From Prevotella sp. (GTDB lineage Bacteria > Bacteroidota > Bacteroidia > Bacteroidales > Bacteroidaceae), in the NCBI GenBank assembly GCA_016281815.1, contig JAEEJK010000104.1, forward strand, positions 90,585 to 154,584: DNA of 64,000 bases, read 5' to 3'. Positions 44,000-52,490 of the stretch are shown one piece after another (within the stretch, counting starts at the first letter, position 1; every line of letters begins with the position of its first letter). Both the position numbers and the translations under genes were made by a program. A model generated the notes under the pieces. The model was not told the origin of the DNA. It did no database searches and worked only from the letters and a program-made list of their open reading frames with translations.

Positions 44000-44065
44000 A
44001 GGAATGGAAAAGAGGATGAGATGGCGGACTTTTTAACTTCAAATCGAATTAACAATAAAAATGAT

Positions 44066-45172
44066 ATGAGAAAATATTTTAAATTGTTCTTGGCACTTTT
44101 GGTGCTGCTGGTATTTGTCGGCACTTTTGTGTTTCTGTGGAAAAAGTCACAGCCCAAGCCTACCGTGTATGAGGAATTTGTCCCCGAGATGGGCGACATC
44201 AGCAAGACATCGATTGTGACCGGCAAGATAGAGCCCCGCAACGAGGTGAGCGTGAAGCCCCAGATTTCCGGCATCATCACGGAAATCCTGAAGGAGGCCG
44301 GCGACCAGGTGTCTCAGGGTGAAGTGATAGCCAAGGTGAAGGTCATCCCCGACATGAACCAACTCAGTTCTGCCGAGGCCCGTCTCCGTCTGGCCCGCAT
44401 CAACGTGGGACAGGCAAAGACCGATTTTGACCGTGAGAAGATGCTGTATGACAAGGGATTGGTGAGCCGCGAGGAATACGAGAAGTCCTTGCAGACCTAC
44501 AACCAGACCGCCGAGGAGGTGAAAGCCGCCGAGGACAACCTGGAGGTGGTGCGTGACGGTGTGTCACGCAGCAATGCCAGCGCCAGCAGCACCCTGATCC
44601 GCAGCACCATCAGCGGCCTCATCCTCGACATCCCCGTCAAGGTGGGCAATTCCGTCATTCTTAGCAACACGTTCAACGACGGTACCACCATCGCCACCGT
44701 AGCCAATATGAACGACTTGATTTTCAGAGGCAACATCGATGAGACGGAAGTGGGTCAGTTGACGGCCGGTATGCCGATGAACATTACCATCGGTGCGCTG
44801 CAGAACCTCAATTTCGGGGCACAGTTGGAGTATGTCTCCCCCAAGGCAGTGGAGAGCAACGGCGCCAATCAGTTTGAGATCAAGGCCGCCGTGCATGTTC
44901 CCGGTGGCAGCAGTATCCGCAGCGGATACAGTGCCAATGCCGAGATTGTCCTTGCCAGTGCCCAGCAGGTCATCACCCTTCCCGAGAGCGCCATCGAGTT
45001 TGAGAATGGCGAATCCTTCGTCTATCTTGTCAAGGGCAGCGGTGAGGAAAAGACCTATGAGCGCCGAGCCGTGAAGACCGGACTGAGCGACGGTCTGAAA
45101 ATAGAGATCAAGAGCGGCCTGACCACCAAGGACAAGGTTCGCGGACCGAAGAAAGTTGAGGAAGAAGATTGA
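44066..45172 (+). CDS. HlyD/MacA-type periplasmic adaptor
   Basis: A 369-residue membrane fusion protein. N-terminal anchor helix (about 8-25), lipoyl/barrel-sandwich segment with VKPQISGIITEILKEAGDQVSQGE, and a helical hairpin (about 90-150). A beta-barrel part with IRSGYSANAEIVL ends the fold. The start is ATG 44066, matching the basic MRKYFK N-terminus. It bridges the inner-membrane exporter to an outer-membrane channel, which is not in this operon. The stop TGA (45170-45172) is the first part of a heptamer array. Confidence 0.9.
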   Translation: MRKYFKLFLALLVLLVFVGTFVFLWKKSQPKPTVYEEFVPEMGDISKTSIVTGKIEPRNEVSVKPQISGIITEILKEAGDQVSQGEVIAKVKVIPDMNQLSSAEARLRLARINVGQAKTDFDREKMLYDKGLVSREEYEKSLQTYNQTAEEVKAAEDNLEVVRDGVSRSNASASSTLIRSTISGLILDIPVKVGNSVILSNTFNDGTTIATVANMNDLIFRGNIDETEVGQLTAGMPMNITIGALQNLNFGAQLEYVSPKAVESNGANQFEIKAAVHVPGGSSIRSGYSANAEIVLASAQQVITLPESAIEFENGESFVYLVKGSGEEKTYERRAVKTGLSDGLKIEIKSGLTTKDKVRGPKKVEEED

Positions 45173-45209
45173 AGATTGAAGATTGAAAATTGAAAATTGA
45201 AGATTGAGG
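45168..45209. repeat. Heptanucleotide array, word ATTGAAR (6 units)
   Basis: Six 7-bp units (last one ATTGAGG) fill the space between two genes exactly: the adaptor stop lies in the first, and the psuK ATG at 45210 follows the last directly. Confidence 0.92.
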
Positions 45210-46115
45210 ATGGACGGCTACGTGACAGTGATTGGTGGAACCAACATGGACATTGCAGCGGCACTCACCGCACCATTTGTTCCAGCCGACTCTGTGCCTG
45301 GCCGGGTGACATTGGGGTGTGGAGGCGTGGCACGCAACATCGCCCACAACCTGCGGCTGATGGGCCATGAGGTAAGACTTGTCAGTATCTTCGGCGAGGA
45401 AGCATTTGGCAATATGTGCTGGAATGAGTGCCTGGCCATCGGACTGGACCTGACACTGTGCGAGCGCTGCGAAGGCATGCGAACCGGTATGTATCTGTGC
45501 ATCAACGACCAGACGGGAGATATGATAGCCGCTGTAGCCGACACCGACATTATCGCCTGCATCACCCCTGAGTTTCTGGATTCACGAATCAACGCCATCA
45601 ACAGTTCCTCGCTCGTCATAGCCGACACCAACATCTCCGCCGAGGCATTGCAGTTTCTTATCGACCATTGCACGGCACCGCTCATGGTGGATGCCGTGAG
45701 CACCGCCAAGGCAATACGTGTCACCAAGGCATTGCGTCAAAGCCACACACATCGTCTGCAAGTCTTGAAACTCAACAGGCAGGAGGCCCTGGCAGTCACC
45801 CATTGCGACACAGTCGAGTCTGCCGCCGACTATCTTACCGACTTGGGCGTCAGCCAAGTTTATGTCACGTTGGGCAGCGACGGGGTGTATTGCAGCGACG
45901 GCAACCGCCATGAACACTACAGCGCCCTCCCCACAATGGTCGCCAACACCACCGGGGCGGGCGATGCCTTTATCGCAGGCGTGGCACATGCCCAACTATG
46001 CGGAACACCGTTCCCCGACTGTGCCCAGATGGGTCTGAGAGCCGCCCATGCCACCTTACTCTCCACACAGACCGTCAATCCTGATGTGGGCTGTTTTTTG
46101 AAGATTGAAGATTGA
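45210..46115 (+). CDS. psuK: Pseudouridine kinase (PfkB family)
   Basis: A 301-residue ribokinase-fold kinase. VIGGTNMDIAA and GCGGVARNIAHNLRLMG match the PfkB N-terminal signature, and NTTGAGDAFIAG is the second signature with the catalytic Asp and anion hole. Together with PsuG downstream it degrades pseudouridine: PsuK makes pseudouridine 5'-phosphate, PsuG splits it to uracil and ribose-5-phosphate. Start is ATG 45210 immediately after a heptamer array. The C-terminus and stop (46113-46115) are inside a second array. Confidence 0.88.
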   Translation: MDGYVTVIGGTNMDIAAALTAPFVPADSVPGRVTLGCGGVARNIAHNLRLMGHEVRLVSIFGEEAFGNMCWNECLAIGLDLTLCERCEGMRTGMYLCINDQTGDMIAAVADTDIIACITPEFLDSRINAINSSSLVIADTNISAEALQFLIDHCTAPLMVDAVSTAKAIRVTKALRQSHTHRLQVLKLNRQEALAVTHCDTVESAADYLTDLGVSQVYVTLGSDGVYCSDGNRHEHYSALPTMVANTTGAGDAFIAGVAHAQLCGTPFPDCAQMGLRAAHATLLSTQTVNPDVGCFLKIED

Positions 46116-46138
46116 AAATTGAAGATTGAAAATTGAAG
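46097..46138. repeat. Heptanucleotide array, word ATTGAAR (6 units)
   Basis: Six units (first TTTGAAG) overlapping the psuK stop and ending 9 bp before the psuG ATG. Same word as at 20183 and 45168. Confidence 0.92.
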
Positions 46139-46147
46139 ACAACACAT

Positions 46148-47059
46148 ATGAACAAATATCTTTCCATATCAAAAGAGGTGCAGGAAGCACTCGATGAGGG
46201 CCGTCCAGTGGTTGCCCTTGAGTCCACCATCATTTCCCATGGCATGCCCTATCCGCAGAATGTGGAAACAGCGCTGCGGGTGGAGCAGACCATCCGTGAG
46301 GGCGGTGCCGTGCCCGCCACCATCGCCATTATCGGCGGCAAACTGAAAGCAGGCTGCACCCCGGAAGAAATCGAGTATTTAGGTCTCAAGGGTCTGACGG
46401 TGACCAAGGCATCCCGGCGTGACCTGCCCGTGCTCATCGCCAACGGCGAGGATGGTGCCACCACCGTGGCCACCACCATGATCATCGCAGCCATGGCCGG
46501 CATCCGCGTGTTTGCCACCGGTGGCGTCGGCGGCGTCCACCGCGGTGCCGAAAAGACGATGGACATCAGTGCCGACCTTGAGGAACTGGCCATGACCCCA
46601 GTGATGGTCATCTGTGCCGGTGCCAAGTCCATTCTCGACCTGGGACTGACACTCGAATACCTGGAAACCAAGGGTGTGCCCGTCATCGGCTACGGCACCG
46701 AGGAACTGCCCGCCTTCTACACCCGTCACAGCGGATTCAAGGTGGACTACCGCATCGACACCCCAGAGCAACTTGCCGCCGTCTTCCGCACCAAACTTGA
46801 ATTAGGTTTGCGGGGCGGCATGCTTGTCACCAACCCCATCCCGGAGGAGTACTCCATGCCAGCCGATGTTATCAACCGAGCCATCGATGAAGCCATCGAT
46901 GAAGCCAACCGCCTGGGCATCCGCGGTAAGGAGACGACACCGTTCCTGCTCGACAAGGTCAAGCAACTCACCGGCGGCGACAGTCTGGACAGCAACATCC
47001 AGTTGGTGCTCAACAACGCCCGCCTGGCCGCCCGCACCGCTGCCGCATTGAATGCTTAA
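46148..47059 (+). CDS. psuG: Pseudouridine-5'-phosphate glycosidase
   Basis: A 303-residue PsuG. VVALESTIISHGMPYPQN opens the fold, TVTKASRRDLP and FATGGVGGVHRGAE line the active site with the catalytic Lys, and TNPIPEEYSMP is conserved. It reversibly cleaves the C-glycosidic bond of pseudouridine 5'-phosphate. Start is ATG 46148; a TTG five codons upstream is not needed. Its stop is 12 bp from the convergent helicase gene. Confidence 0.95.
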   Translation: MNKYLSISKEVQEALDEGRPVVALESTIISHGMPYPQNVETALRVEQTIREGGAVPATIAIIGGKLKAGCTPEEIEYLGLKGLTVTKASRRDLPVLIANGEDGATTVATTMIIAAMAGIRVFATGGVGGVHRGAEKTMDISADLEELAMTPVMVICAGAKSILDLGLTLEYLETKGVPVIGYGTEELPAFYTRHSGFKVDYRIDTPEQLAAVFRTKLELGLRGGMLVTNPIPEEYSMPADVINRAIDEAIDEANRLGIRGKETTPFLLDKVKQLTGGDSLDSNIQLVLNNARLAARTAAALNA

Positions 47060-47071
47060 TTGGAACGAAAG

Positions 47072-50000
47072 TCAGAAGTCGCGGGCATCCATATAGCAAC
47101 CATGCTCCCGGACATGCTCAATGAGATGGCGGAACACGTGCACATGCTTCAGCAAGTCAGGATTGCCCACCACCACCATCTGCTCCCTGGCCCGGGTGAG
47201 TGCCACATTGAGTTTTCGGTCGATGACAGCCCCCTCCTCCTCAAAAATGTTCGCAGTCAGGAAATCCAGTTGGGAATAGCGCTGGATGGTGAAGCCATAG
47301 ATGATGACCTCACGCTGGCTTCCTTGGAAGCGCTCCACGGTATCGATGTCGATATCCATCAGTGAGGCGATACCCGTCTGTTTCAACTGTTTCTGAATGG
47401 CAGCAATCTGATGTCTGTAGGGCACGATGACCCCAATCGTCTCCTTGGGCAGGAACGATTTCCCGTTGTTGGCATACAACATGTAGATTTCCCTCGCTAT
47501 TCTGGCGATGACCGCCGCCTCCTCGTGGTTGGTCTTTCCATACCCCGTCATTTTCTCCGGCCAGACGGCAGCGAACACCACCCTGTGCGATGCCAGCAAC
47601 TGCTGCATGGCATTGTCCTTCTCCACCTGGGCAAACGACAGGGCACATCTCTGATGAGCCAGCGGCACCTCATCGAGGTTGCCATGGTAGAACGATTGGT
47701 TGGGAAACAAAGCCACATCATGGTGCATCCTGCCCTGTTTGCCAAATTGGTAGACACACCCGTCCTTGTCCCTGCACGCATGGAGCAACCGCTCAAACAA
47801 CGACAGCCTGCAGTTGACCAAGCCCATATCATTCAGCGTTTTTTCAGTCACCTTCGATGCCTCCTCCGTTTGCTGTACGACGGCAGGCAACTGCTTGTGG
47901 TCGCCGATGAGCACGAATTTTCTGACCGCATTCCCTCCCCTGTGCTGGGCGCAGAGGATACCCAACAGATGAGGTTCAAGAATCTGTGATGCCTCGTCGA
48001 TGATAGCCAAGGAAAAATCGCGGAGTGAGAACAGATCCGTATTGCCCAGCATGGTCACCGTGGTCGCCACCACCACTTTCGCCGAGATGAGCATATCCCT
48101 CACTTGGGCCACTTTGCCCAGGCTCTCAGCCCTCGTCCCCACCACATGGTCGCGGTATTCCTCCGGACATGTCGCACTGTTGCCCAAGCGCAGGAAGTCG
48201 ATACCGTGCTCCACCAGTTTGGAGCAAATCTCATTCACCGCCCTATTGGTATAAGAGAGCAGGAGCACGGAACCACCCTCAGCCAGTTCCTCCTGCAGCA
48301 TGTTCACCAGTCCGTGGGATGTCTTTCCCGTTCCCGGAGGTCCGATGAGGATGAAATAGTCCTCTGCCCTGACAAACCTGCGTATCATCTCGTCAAAAGC
48401 GCCGTATGTGCCTAAAGGTTGGCGGGCAGGGCTGACTCTCGGTTTTCTCTGTGCCAGCAAGAGTTGCTGCCTGTCTGGCAATGTCGTGAGCACCGACGCC
48501 ACAGACTTGTACAACGAGGTGAATGAAGACTCTATGGAATCATGCTCAATGGCCCACCTCACCTTTTCCTCCTTCAGTTTGAACACCGATGTGTTTTTCT
48601 GCGGTGCCCTCAGCCTCAGCGTCACTTTGTCGGGTGTAAGTTGGGTGAGCGAGCATCTAATGACCATCGTCTGTGTGGCATTGGGCTGTTTTCCCTCTTC
48701 GTACGGATACAGCACCACGATGTCGCCCTCTCTGAAATTGGGCAGGCTGTCCTCCTGTTCGGTCCTCGACAACACCACCTCACTGATGCCATGTTCCTTG
48801 CCCTCATCATTCAGTTGGGTGATCCGCAAGGAGTCAAGGATGCTTCCCGCCGCCCTTTTCTCCTCTGCTGATGAATTCCACAGGGCAGACAGTCCGCTCG
48901 CCTCCTTGGCTGGTGTACCGATTTTAGAAAGCACGTGTTCGCGAGCGACGAAAGCCAGCATGCGGTAGAAATAATCAGCCACCGGCGGTTTGGCATTTTG
49001 GATAGGACGCAGCACCATCTCCAATTTGGGCAAGATGGAGCCCAGCCAAAACTTCTCATGGACGTGTTTGGTCTTGAGGCCATCGGGGGTAAGAGATCCA
49101 TAGATGTCCCTCCCCTCCCCATCCGCCAACCTCAGCATCAGGGCCACCACCTGGTTGCGCACCCTCATTGCCTCAGCCAGGAGTTTGGGAGCCGATCCCT
49201 CGGCGAGGAGTCCGTTCTCATATTTGGAATACAGCAGAAAACTGTTGATCTGTGTGTTGGGGATGCGGTAGTTGTAATGGAGCAAGGCCCTGTAGAGCAG
49301 CACCTGCACATAATGTTTCTCCTCATGCCCTCCTGTCCAATAGTTCATCTTGCCTGATTTCTGCTCGATGAGCACCTTCATGTCGTCCTGCAGGAGGTCC
49401 ATACGCCCCTGGATGCCCAGCATCTCGCAAAAGAACGAGGGTTCGAGCAGCACTTTGGCAGCGTCATAACCAGGAATCTGCGTGAACGCCACATCCACCA
49501 TCCCCTGTATGATGCGCCTCTGCCTTTTCGCCTGATCATGAAAGTCATTATCCATGTCCGTGCACGTGGAAAGGCGCAGTGCATATTGCTTAAAAAAGGT
49601 TCTGAGACTTTGGGCATACTCCTGGGGATGTCCGCCCTGATGGATAGCCTCGTCGAGCAGTTGGCTGGCGAAGTTACCCAGCAGGATGGCCTTGCTGTTC
49701 GCCGACGGAGCAAGCATATTGATGAGATAGGCGTATGGTGTCGTTCCATACGACTCGAAGCAAGCCGCTATCGCCGAGATGTCCATCATAAAATCAGGTT
49801 GGTAGACCATCAGTTGGGGATGATACACGCCGTCTCTGAGAACAGGCCGGATGATATTGACCCTATCACCCACCTTGACCAGGTCTTTCATGTAGGAGAA
49901 GTCACCGAAGGGATTGTCAGGTTCCGCACACGCCACTTTGACCGAGCGCATGTCACCCTCGATGGACTGCACGATGAGCATGTCGTCTTCCACCGCCCGC

Positions 50001-50440
50001 ACCACCGCTCTGATGCAGTCTTCCGACACCCCCTTGAAAGGCTGCGGCGAGTAGGCAGCAGGCAATAGTCGGCGCAGGTCCTCGGGCAGTTGGATGCCAT
50101 ATACCTTCGTCACGAAATGACACACCGTCTTCACATCGTATTTCCACTCCTGCGTCAGTGTGGCCTCATCACAGGAGTCCGTCTGGCTGGCGCGGCATCT
50201 GAACGCATTGAGCCGCTGAAGGTCAGCCATCGGGTATTTCATCACGCGGCACACATAGTCGAGTTTGGAAAATGGCCCCGAGAAAGTGAGCGCGCTCGCC
50301 GCGGTCTGCTCATTGAGCACCTCGATGAAAGCGACATAAAGACGGTCATACCTGTGACGGATATTATCCTGTTCGTCATGGAGCAGTTCGCGGATATCAT
50401 CCAAGATAGCCAGAGCACGGAGTTGATTCTGTTGGTCCAT
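47072..50440 (-). CDS. Dna2-like PD-(D/E)XK nuclease and SF1 helicase
   Basis: An 1122-residue protein. A RecB/Cas4-type nuclease lies at about 330-400: GRMDLL (Asp348), IEQKSG (Glu359, Lys361) and QVLLYRALL (Gln379, Tyr383). An SF1B (UPF1/Dna2) helicase lies at about 680-1100: Walker A GPPGTGKT 700-707, DEAS 815-818, GDHKQLP, VERFQGSQ and the motif VI region LNVALTRARE. It probably unwinds and trims DNA ends or flaps in repair or defence. Cys338 and Cys90 are near, but an iron-sulfur cluster is not clear. Start ATG 50440; an earlier codon at 50491 would cover the promoter. Confidence 0.88.
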   Translation of the reverse strand: MDQQNQLRALAILDDIRELLHDEQDNIRHRYDRLYVAFIEVLNEQTAASALTFSGPFSKLDYVCRVMKYPMADLQRLNAFRCRASQTDSCDEATLTQEWKYDVKTVCHFVTKVYGIQLPEDLRRLLPAAYSPQPFKGVSEDCIRAVVRAVEDDMLIVQSIEGDMRSVKVACAEPDNPFGDFSYMKDLVKVGDRVNIIRPVLRDGVYHPQLMVYQPDFMMDISAIAACFESYGTTPYAYLINMLAPSANSKAILLGNFASQLLDEAIHQGGHPQEYAQSLRTFFKQYALRLSTCTDMDNDFHDQAKRQRRIIQGMVDVAFTQIPGYDAAKVLLEPSFFCEMLGIQGRMDLLQDDMKVLIEQKSGKMNYWTGGHEEKHYVQVLLYRALLHYNYRIPNTQINSFLLYSKYENGLLAEGSAPKLLAEAMRVRNQVVALMLRLADGEGRDIYGSLTPDGLKTKHVHEKFWLGSILPKLEMVLRPIQNAKPPVADYFYRMLAFVAREHVLSKIGTPAKEASGLSALWNSSAEEKRAAGSILDSLRITQLNDEGKEHGISEVVLSRTEQEDSLPNFREGDIVVLYPYEEGKQPNATQTMVIRCSLTQLTPDKVTLRLRAPQKNTSVFKLKEEKVRWAIEHDSIESSFTSLYKSVASVLTTLPDRQQLLLAQRKPRVSPARQPLGTYGAFDEMIRRFVRAEDYFILIGPPGTGKTSHGLVNMLQEELAEGGSVLLLSYTNRAVNEICSKLVEHGIDFLRLGNSATCPEEYRDHVVGTRAESLGKVAQVRDMLISAKVVVATTVTMLGNTDLFSLRDFSLAIIDEASQILEPHLLGILCAQHRGGNAVRKFVLIGDHKQLPAVVQQTEEASKVTEKTLNDMGLVNCRLSLFERLLHACRDKDGCVYQFGKQGRMHHDVALFPNQSFYHGNLDEVPLAHQRCALSFAQVEKDNAMQQLLASHRVVFAAVWPEKMTGYGKTNHEEAAVIARIAREIYMLYANNGKSFLPKETIGVIVPYRHQIAAIQKQLKQTGIASLMDIDIDTVERFQGSQREVIIYGFTIQRYSQLDFLTANIFEEEGAVIDRKLNVALTRAREQMVVVGNPDLLKHVHVFRHLIEHVREHGCYMDARDF

Positions 50441-50455
50441 ACATTTTTTTAAGCA

Positions 50456-50463
50456 CAAAGTTA
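50456..50463 (-). promoter_or_regulatory. -7 box for nuclease-helicase
   Basis: TAACTTTG on the reverse strand, 16 bp before ATG 50440. Confidence 0.45.
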
Positions 50464-50507
50464 AAAAAAAATAGTTGACAACCATCACCAATTATGAAAA
50501 AAAAACG

Positions 50508-50515
50508 TAACTTTG
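50508..50515 (+). promoter_or_regulatory. -7 box for tubulin-like gene cluster
   Basis: TAACTTTG, about 90 bp before the VWA gene. With the box at 50456 it makes a divergent pair. No -33 element at normal spacing. Confidence 0.45.
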
Positions 50516-50605
50516 CATCATGGTGGTTTTTATCGCCTATGTATTTGCTGACCCCCAAAGTCGAAAAGCACATAAATATAATAAAGTCCATTCCATGAAA
50601 TAAAA

Positions 50606-51568
50606 ATGAGAAATAATCTATCCATGCCAACAAAAAGGATTTTGTTAATTTTACTTACAATGATCCTCCCGCTCATGGTCTTCGGTCAGGAACTGAAGGA
50701 GTGCCGTGTTTATTATCTTGACTGCTCGTATTCCATGGTCAAGCCCAATGCTCTTTGGGATAAGGTACGAGATAATTTAATCAATGCCATTCAAAATGTC
50801 AACGATGAGAAGACCGAACTGATTGTCATTCCTTTTGCCAAAGACAACACCCCATTCAGCAACAACAAACTATCACCCATCTCCGCTATGGCAGATGCTT
50901 CAGGCAAAGCCAAGTTGATCAATGCCATCAACACCTTTACCGATCCGCCCAAAAACACGATGACCTACCTTCGTGACCCATTGTGCGATTTCTACGCTCG
51001 CCGCGTGGCGCCAGCCAAGGTCACCTATATGTTTCTCATGACCGACGGACAGGACGAGGAGAAGCCCGAATCATTGTTTCAAAACGAGTTGCGGCGCTGG
51101 GGAAGTCTGTTTGGCGACAAGTACGTTTATGGTTTTTATGTGATGCTCAACGATTCTGCAAAGAATCCCGCCATTGAGAAAATCATCGACAGCCAGGCAC
51201 ATTTATGGAAGGTGGAGTCCGCCGATGTGAACATCAACCTCATCCGCCTTCACAACAAAGGAGTGTTCAATGCACGCAATGAGAAGTACTTCGAACTCCC
51301 ATATTATGGTGACCTCAGCGGTAAGGAAATCACAGGTCAGTTTGCTCCGGAAGCCCCCTGTCAAATCACCAAAACCGAAAATACGGGCAACAGAATCCGT
51401 TTTCATGTAAAGAACACGATAGACGTACATCAGATGCCCCCCTCCTCGACACATACCCTCCTCATCTCCATGAAGGGAGGGGGCAAATTTGACTTTTTAG
51501 TGACAGACATCGCTCAGATTGAAATACTGAGCAAGCCCGAACGTTCCCTTAAAATCAACATGCGATGA
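50606..51568 (+). CDS. Exported von Willebrand factor A-domain protein
   Basis: A 320-residue protein with a signal peptide (about 1-28, core ILLILLTMILPLMVFG), placing the rest in the periplasm or on the surface. The VWA domain carries an intact MIDAS: Asp39-x-Ser41-x-Ser43 (DCSYS), a Thr in NTMTYLRDP near 120, and FLMTDG with Asp147. A second part (about 225-320) looks like a beta domain. It probably binds a protein partner through a metal ion. It is the first gene of a four-gene set and overlaps the next gene by 4 bp (ATGA). An alternative start is ATG 50624. Confidence 0.82.
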   Translation: MRNNLSMPTKRILLILLTMILPLMVFGQELKECRVYYLDCSYSMVKPNALWDKVRDNLINAIQNVNDEKTELIVIPFAKDNTPFSNNKLSPISAMADASGKAKLINAINTFTDPPKNTMTYLRDPLCDFYARRVAPAKVTYMFLMTDGQDEEKPESLFQNELRRWGSLFGDKYVYGFYVMLNDSAKNPAIEKIIDSQAHLWKVESADVNINLIRLHNKGVFNARNEKYFELPYYGDLSGKEITGQFAPEAPCQITKTENTGNRIRFHVKNTIDVHQMPPSSTHTLLISMKGGGKFDFLVTDIAQIEILSKPERSLKINMR

Positions 51569-52470
51569 GAAATTACCCCCTATACATTTTTTTAGTGGCA
51601 TCATGTGTTTTTATGTCCTGCAAGGACAAGAACACAATGGGCGATGTGAGTTACCATCCCTCCTTCCTTTGGTCAAAAGCAAGCATCGTTCCCGTGGAAA
51701 AAACATTCGACTTCGACTTCAGCGAAGACGCGCAGAACGATCCCCATTCATATGCCGAACTGCAATTCACCGACAATGACCATCAGCCCATCAGCACCGA
51801 CATCATGCAGGTGAGCATCGATGGTGAACCATTGCGGGACAACAAGTTCCGTATCGACAGCAAGGTGAAGAGCCAAACTCTTTCCTTCACCTTCACCCCC
51901 GAGGCCAAATCGGGCAAATACCAAGGAGTATTGCGGCTTGTCGGCCATGACCTCGACCGCCTCGACACCCAGGTGCTGTCGCCAGGCCAGCAGGTGGATG
52001 TGATGCAGTGGACACTCTACTATGAGAAGAGCATGAACCCATTGGCAAAGGGACTGATGTGGTTGCTCATCCTTGTCGCTGCAGCCTTGCTGCTGTGGTT
52101 TCTCCTGCTCCGCCGTTTCTGCTACCCCACTTTTCACGGGGTGCACAAATTTCAGGTGGTTGACCCATATTACTCAAGCAAGACCCTGACAGGCAAGCGC
52201 CTGCTCATTCTATGTTCCGAAAAGCCAGCCAAGCCTCAAGGAGCGTTGAACAAGTTGTTTACCGGAGAGATTGTCTATGAAGTGAATCCTTTGTGGAAAA
52301 CTCCCATAGAAGTTGTGCCCGCCAAGAAGAGTGCCCATGCCACCAACAAGCCAGGCTACCTGTTCCTCTCCACAGATGGTGTCTCCCTGCCCACAAAATG
52401 GGTTGTCGGCGGCGAGTACATCATCGAGATACTGGATAGCAATGAGAAAGTAAGAATCAAAATCATTTAA
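51565..52470 (+). CDS. Bitopic lipoprotein-like membrane protein
   Basis: A 301-residue protein of no named family. The N-terminus has a signal with two possible lipobox cysteines, Cys14 (LVASC) and Cys19 (FMSC). Residues about 20-160 form a beta-rich periplasmic part. A helix at 163-182 (LMWLLILVAAALLLWFLLL) is followed by RR, which puts the C-terminal 118 residues in the cytoplasm. That makes it a possible link between the periplasmic VWA protein and the cytoplasmic tubulin-like protein encoded 20 bp downstream. The start overlaps the VWA stop. Confidence 0.75.
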   Translation: MRNYPLYIFLVASCVFMSCKDKNTMGDVSYHPSFLWSKASIVPVEKTFDFDFSEDAQNDPHSYAELQFTDNDHQPISTDIMQVSIDGEPLRDNKFRIDSKVKSQTLSFTFTPEAKSGKYQGVLRLVGHDLDRLDTQVLSPGQQVDVMQWTLYYEKSMNPLAKGLMWLLILVAAALLLWFLLLRRFCYPTFHGVHKFQVVDPYYSSKTLTGKRLLILCSEKPAKPQGALNKLFTGEIVYEVNPLWKTPIEVVPAKKSAHATNKPGYLFLSTDGVSLPTKWVVGGEYIIEILDSNEKVRIKII

Positions 52471-52490
52471 CAATCATAAAAAACATCACT

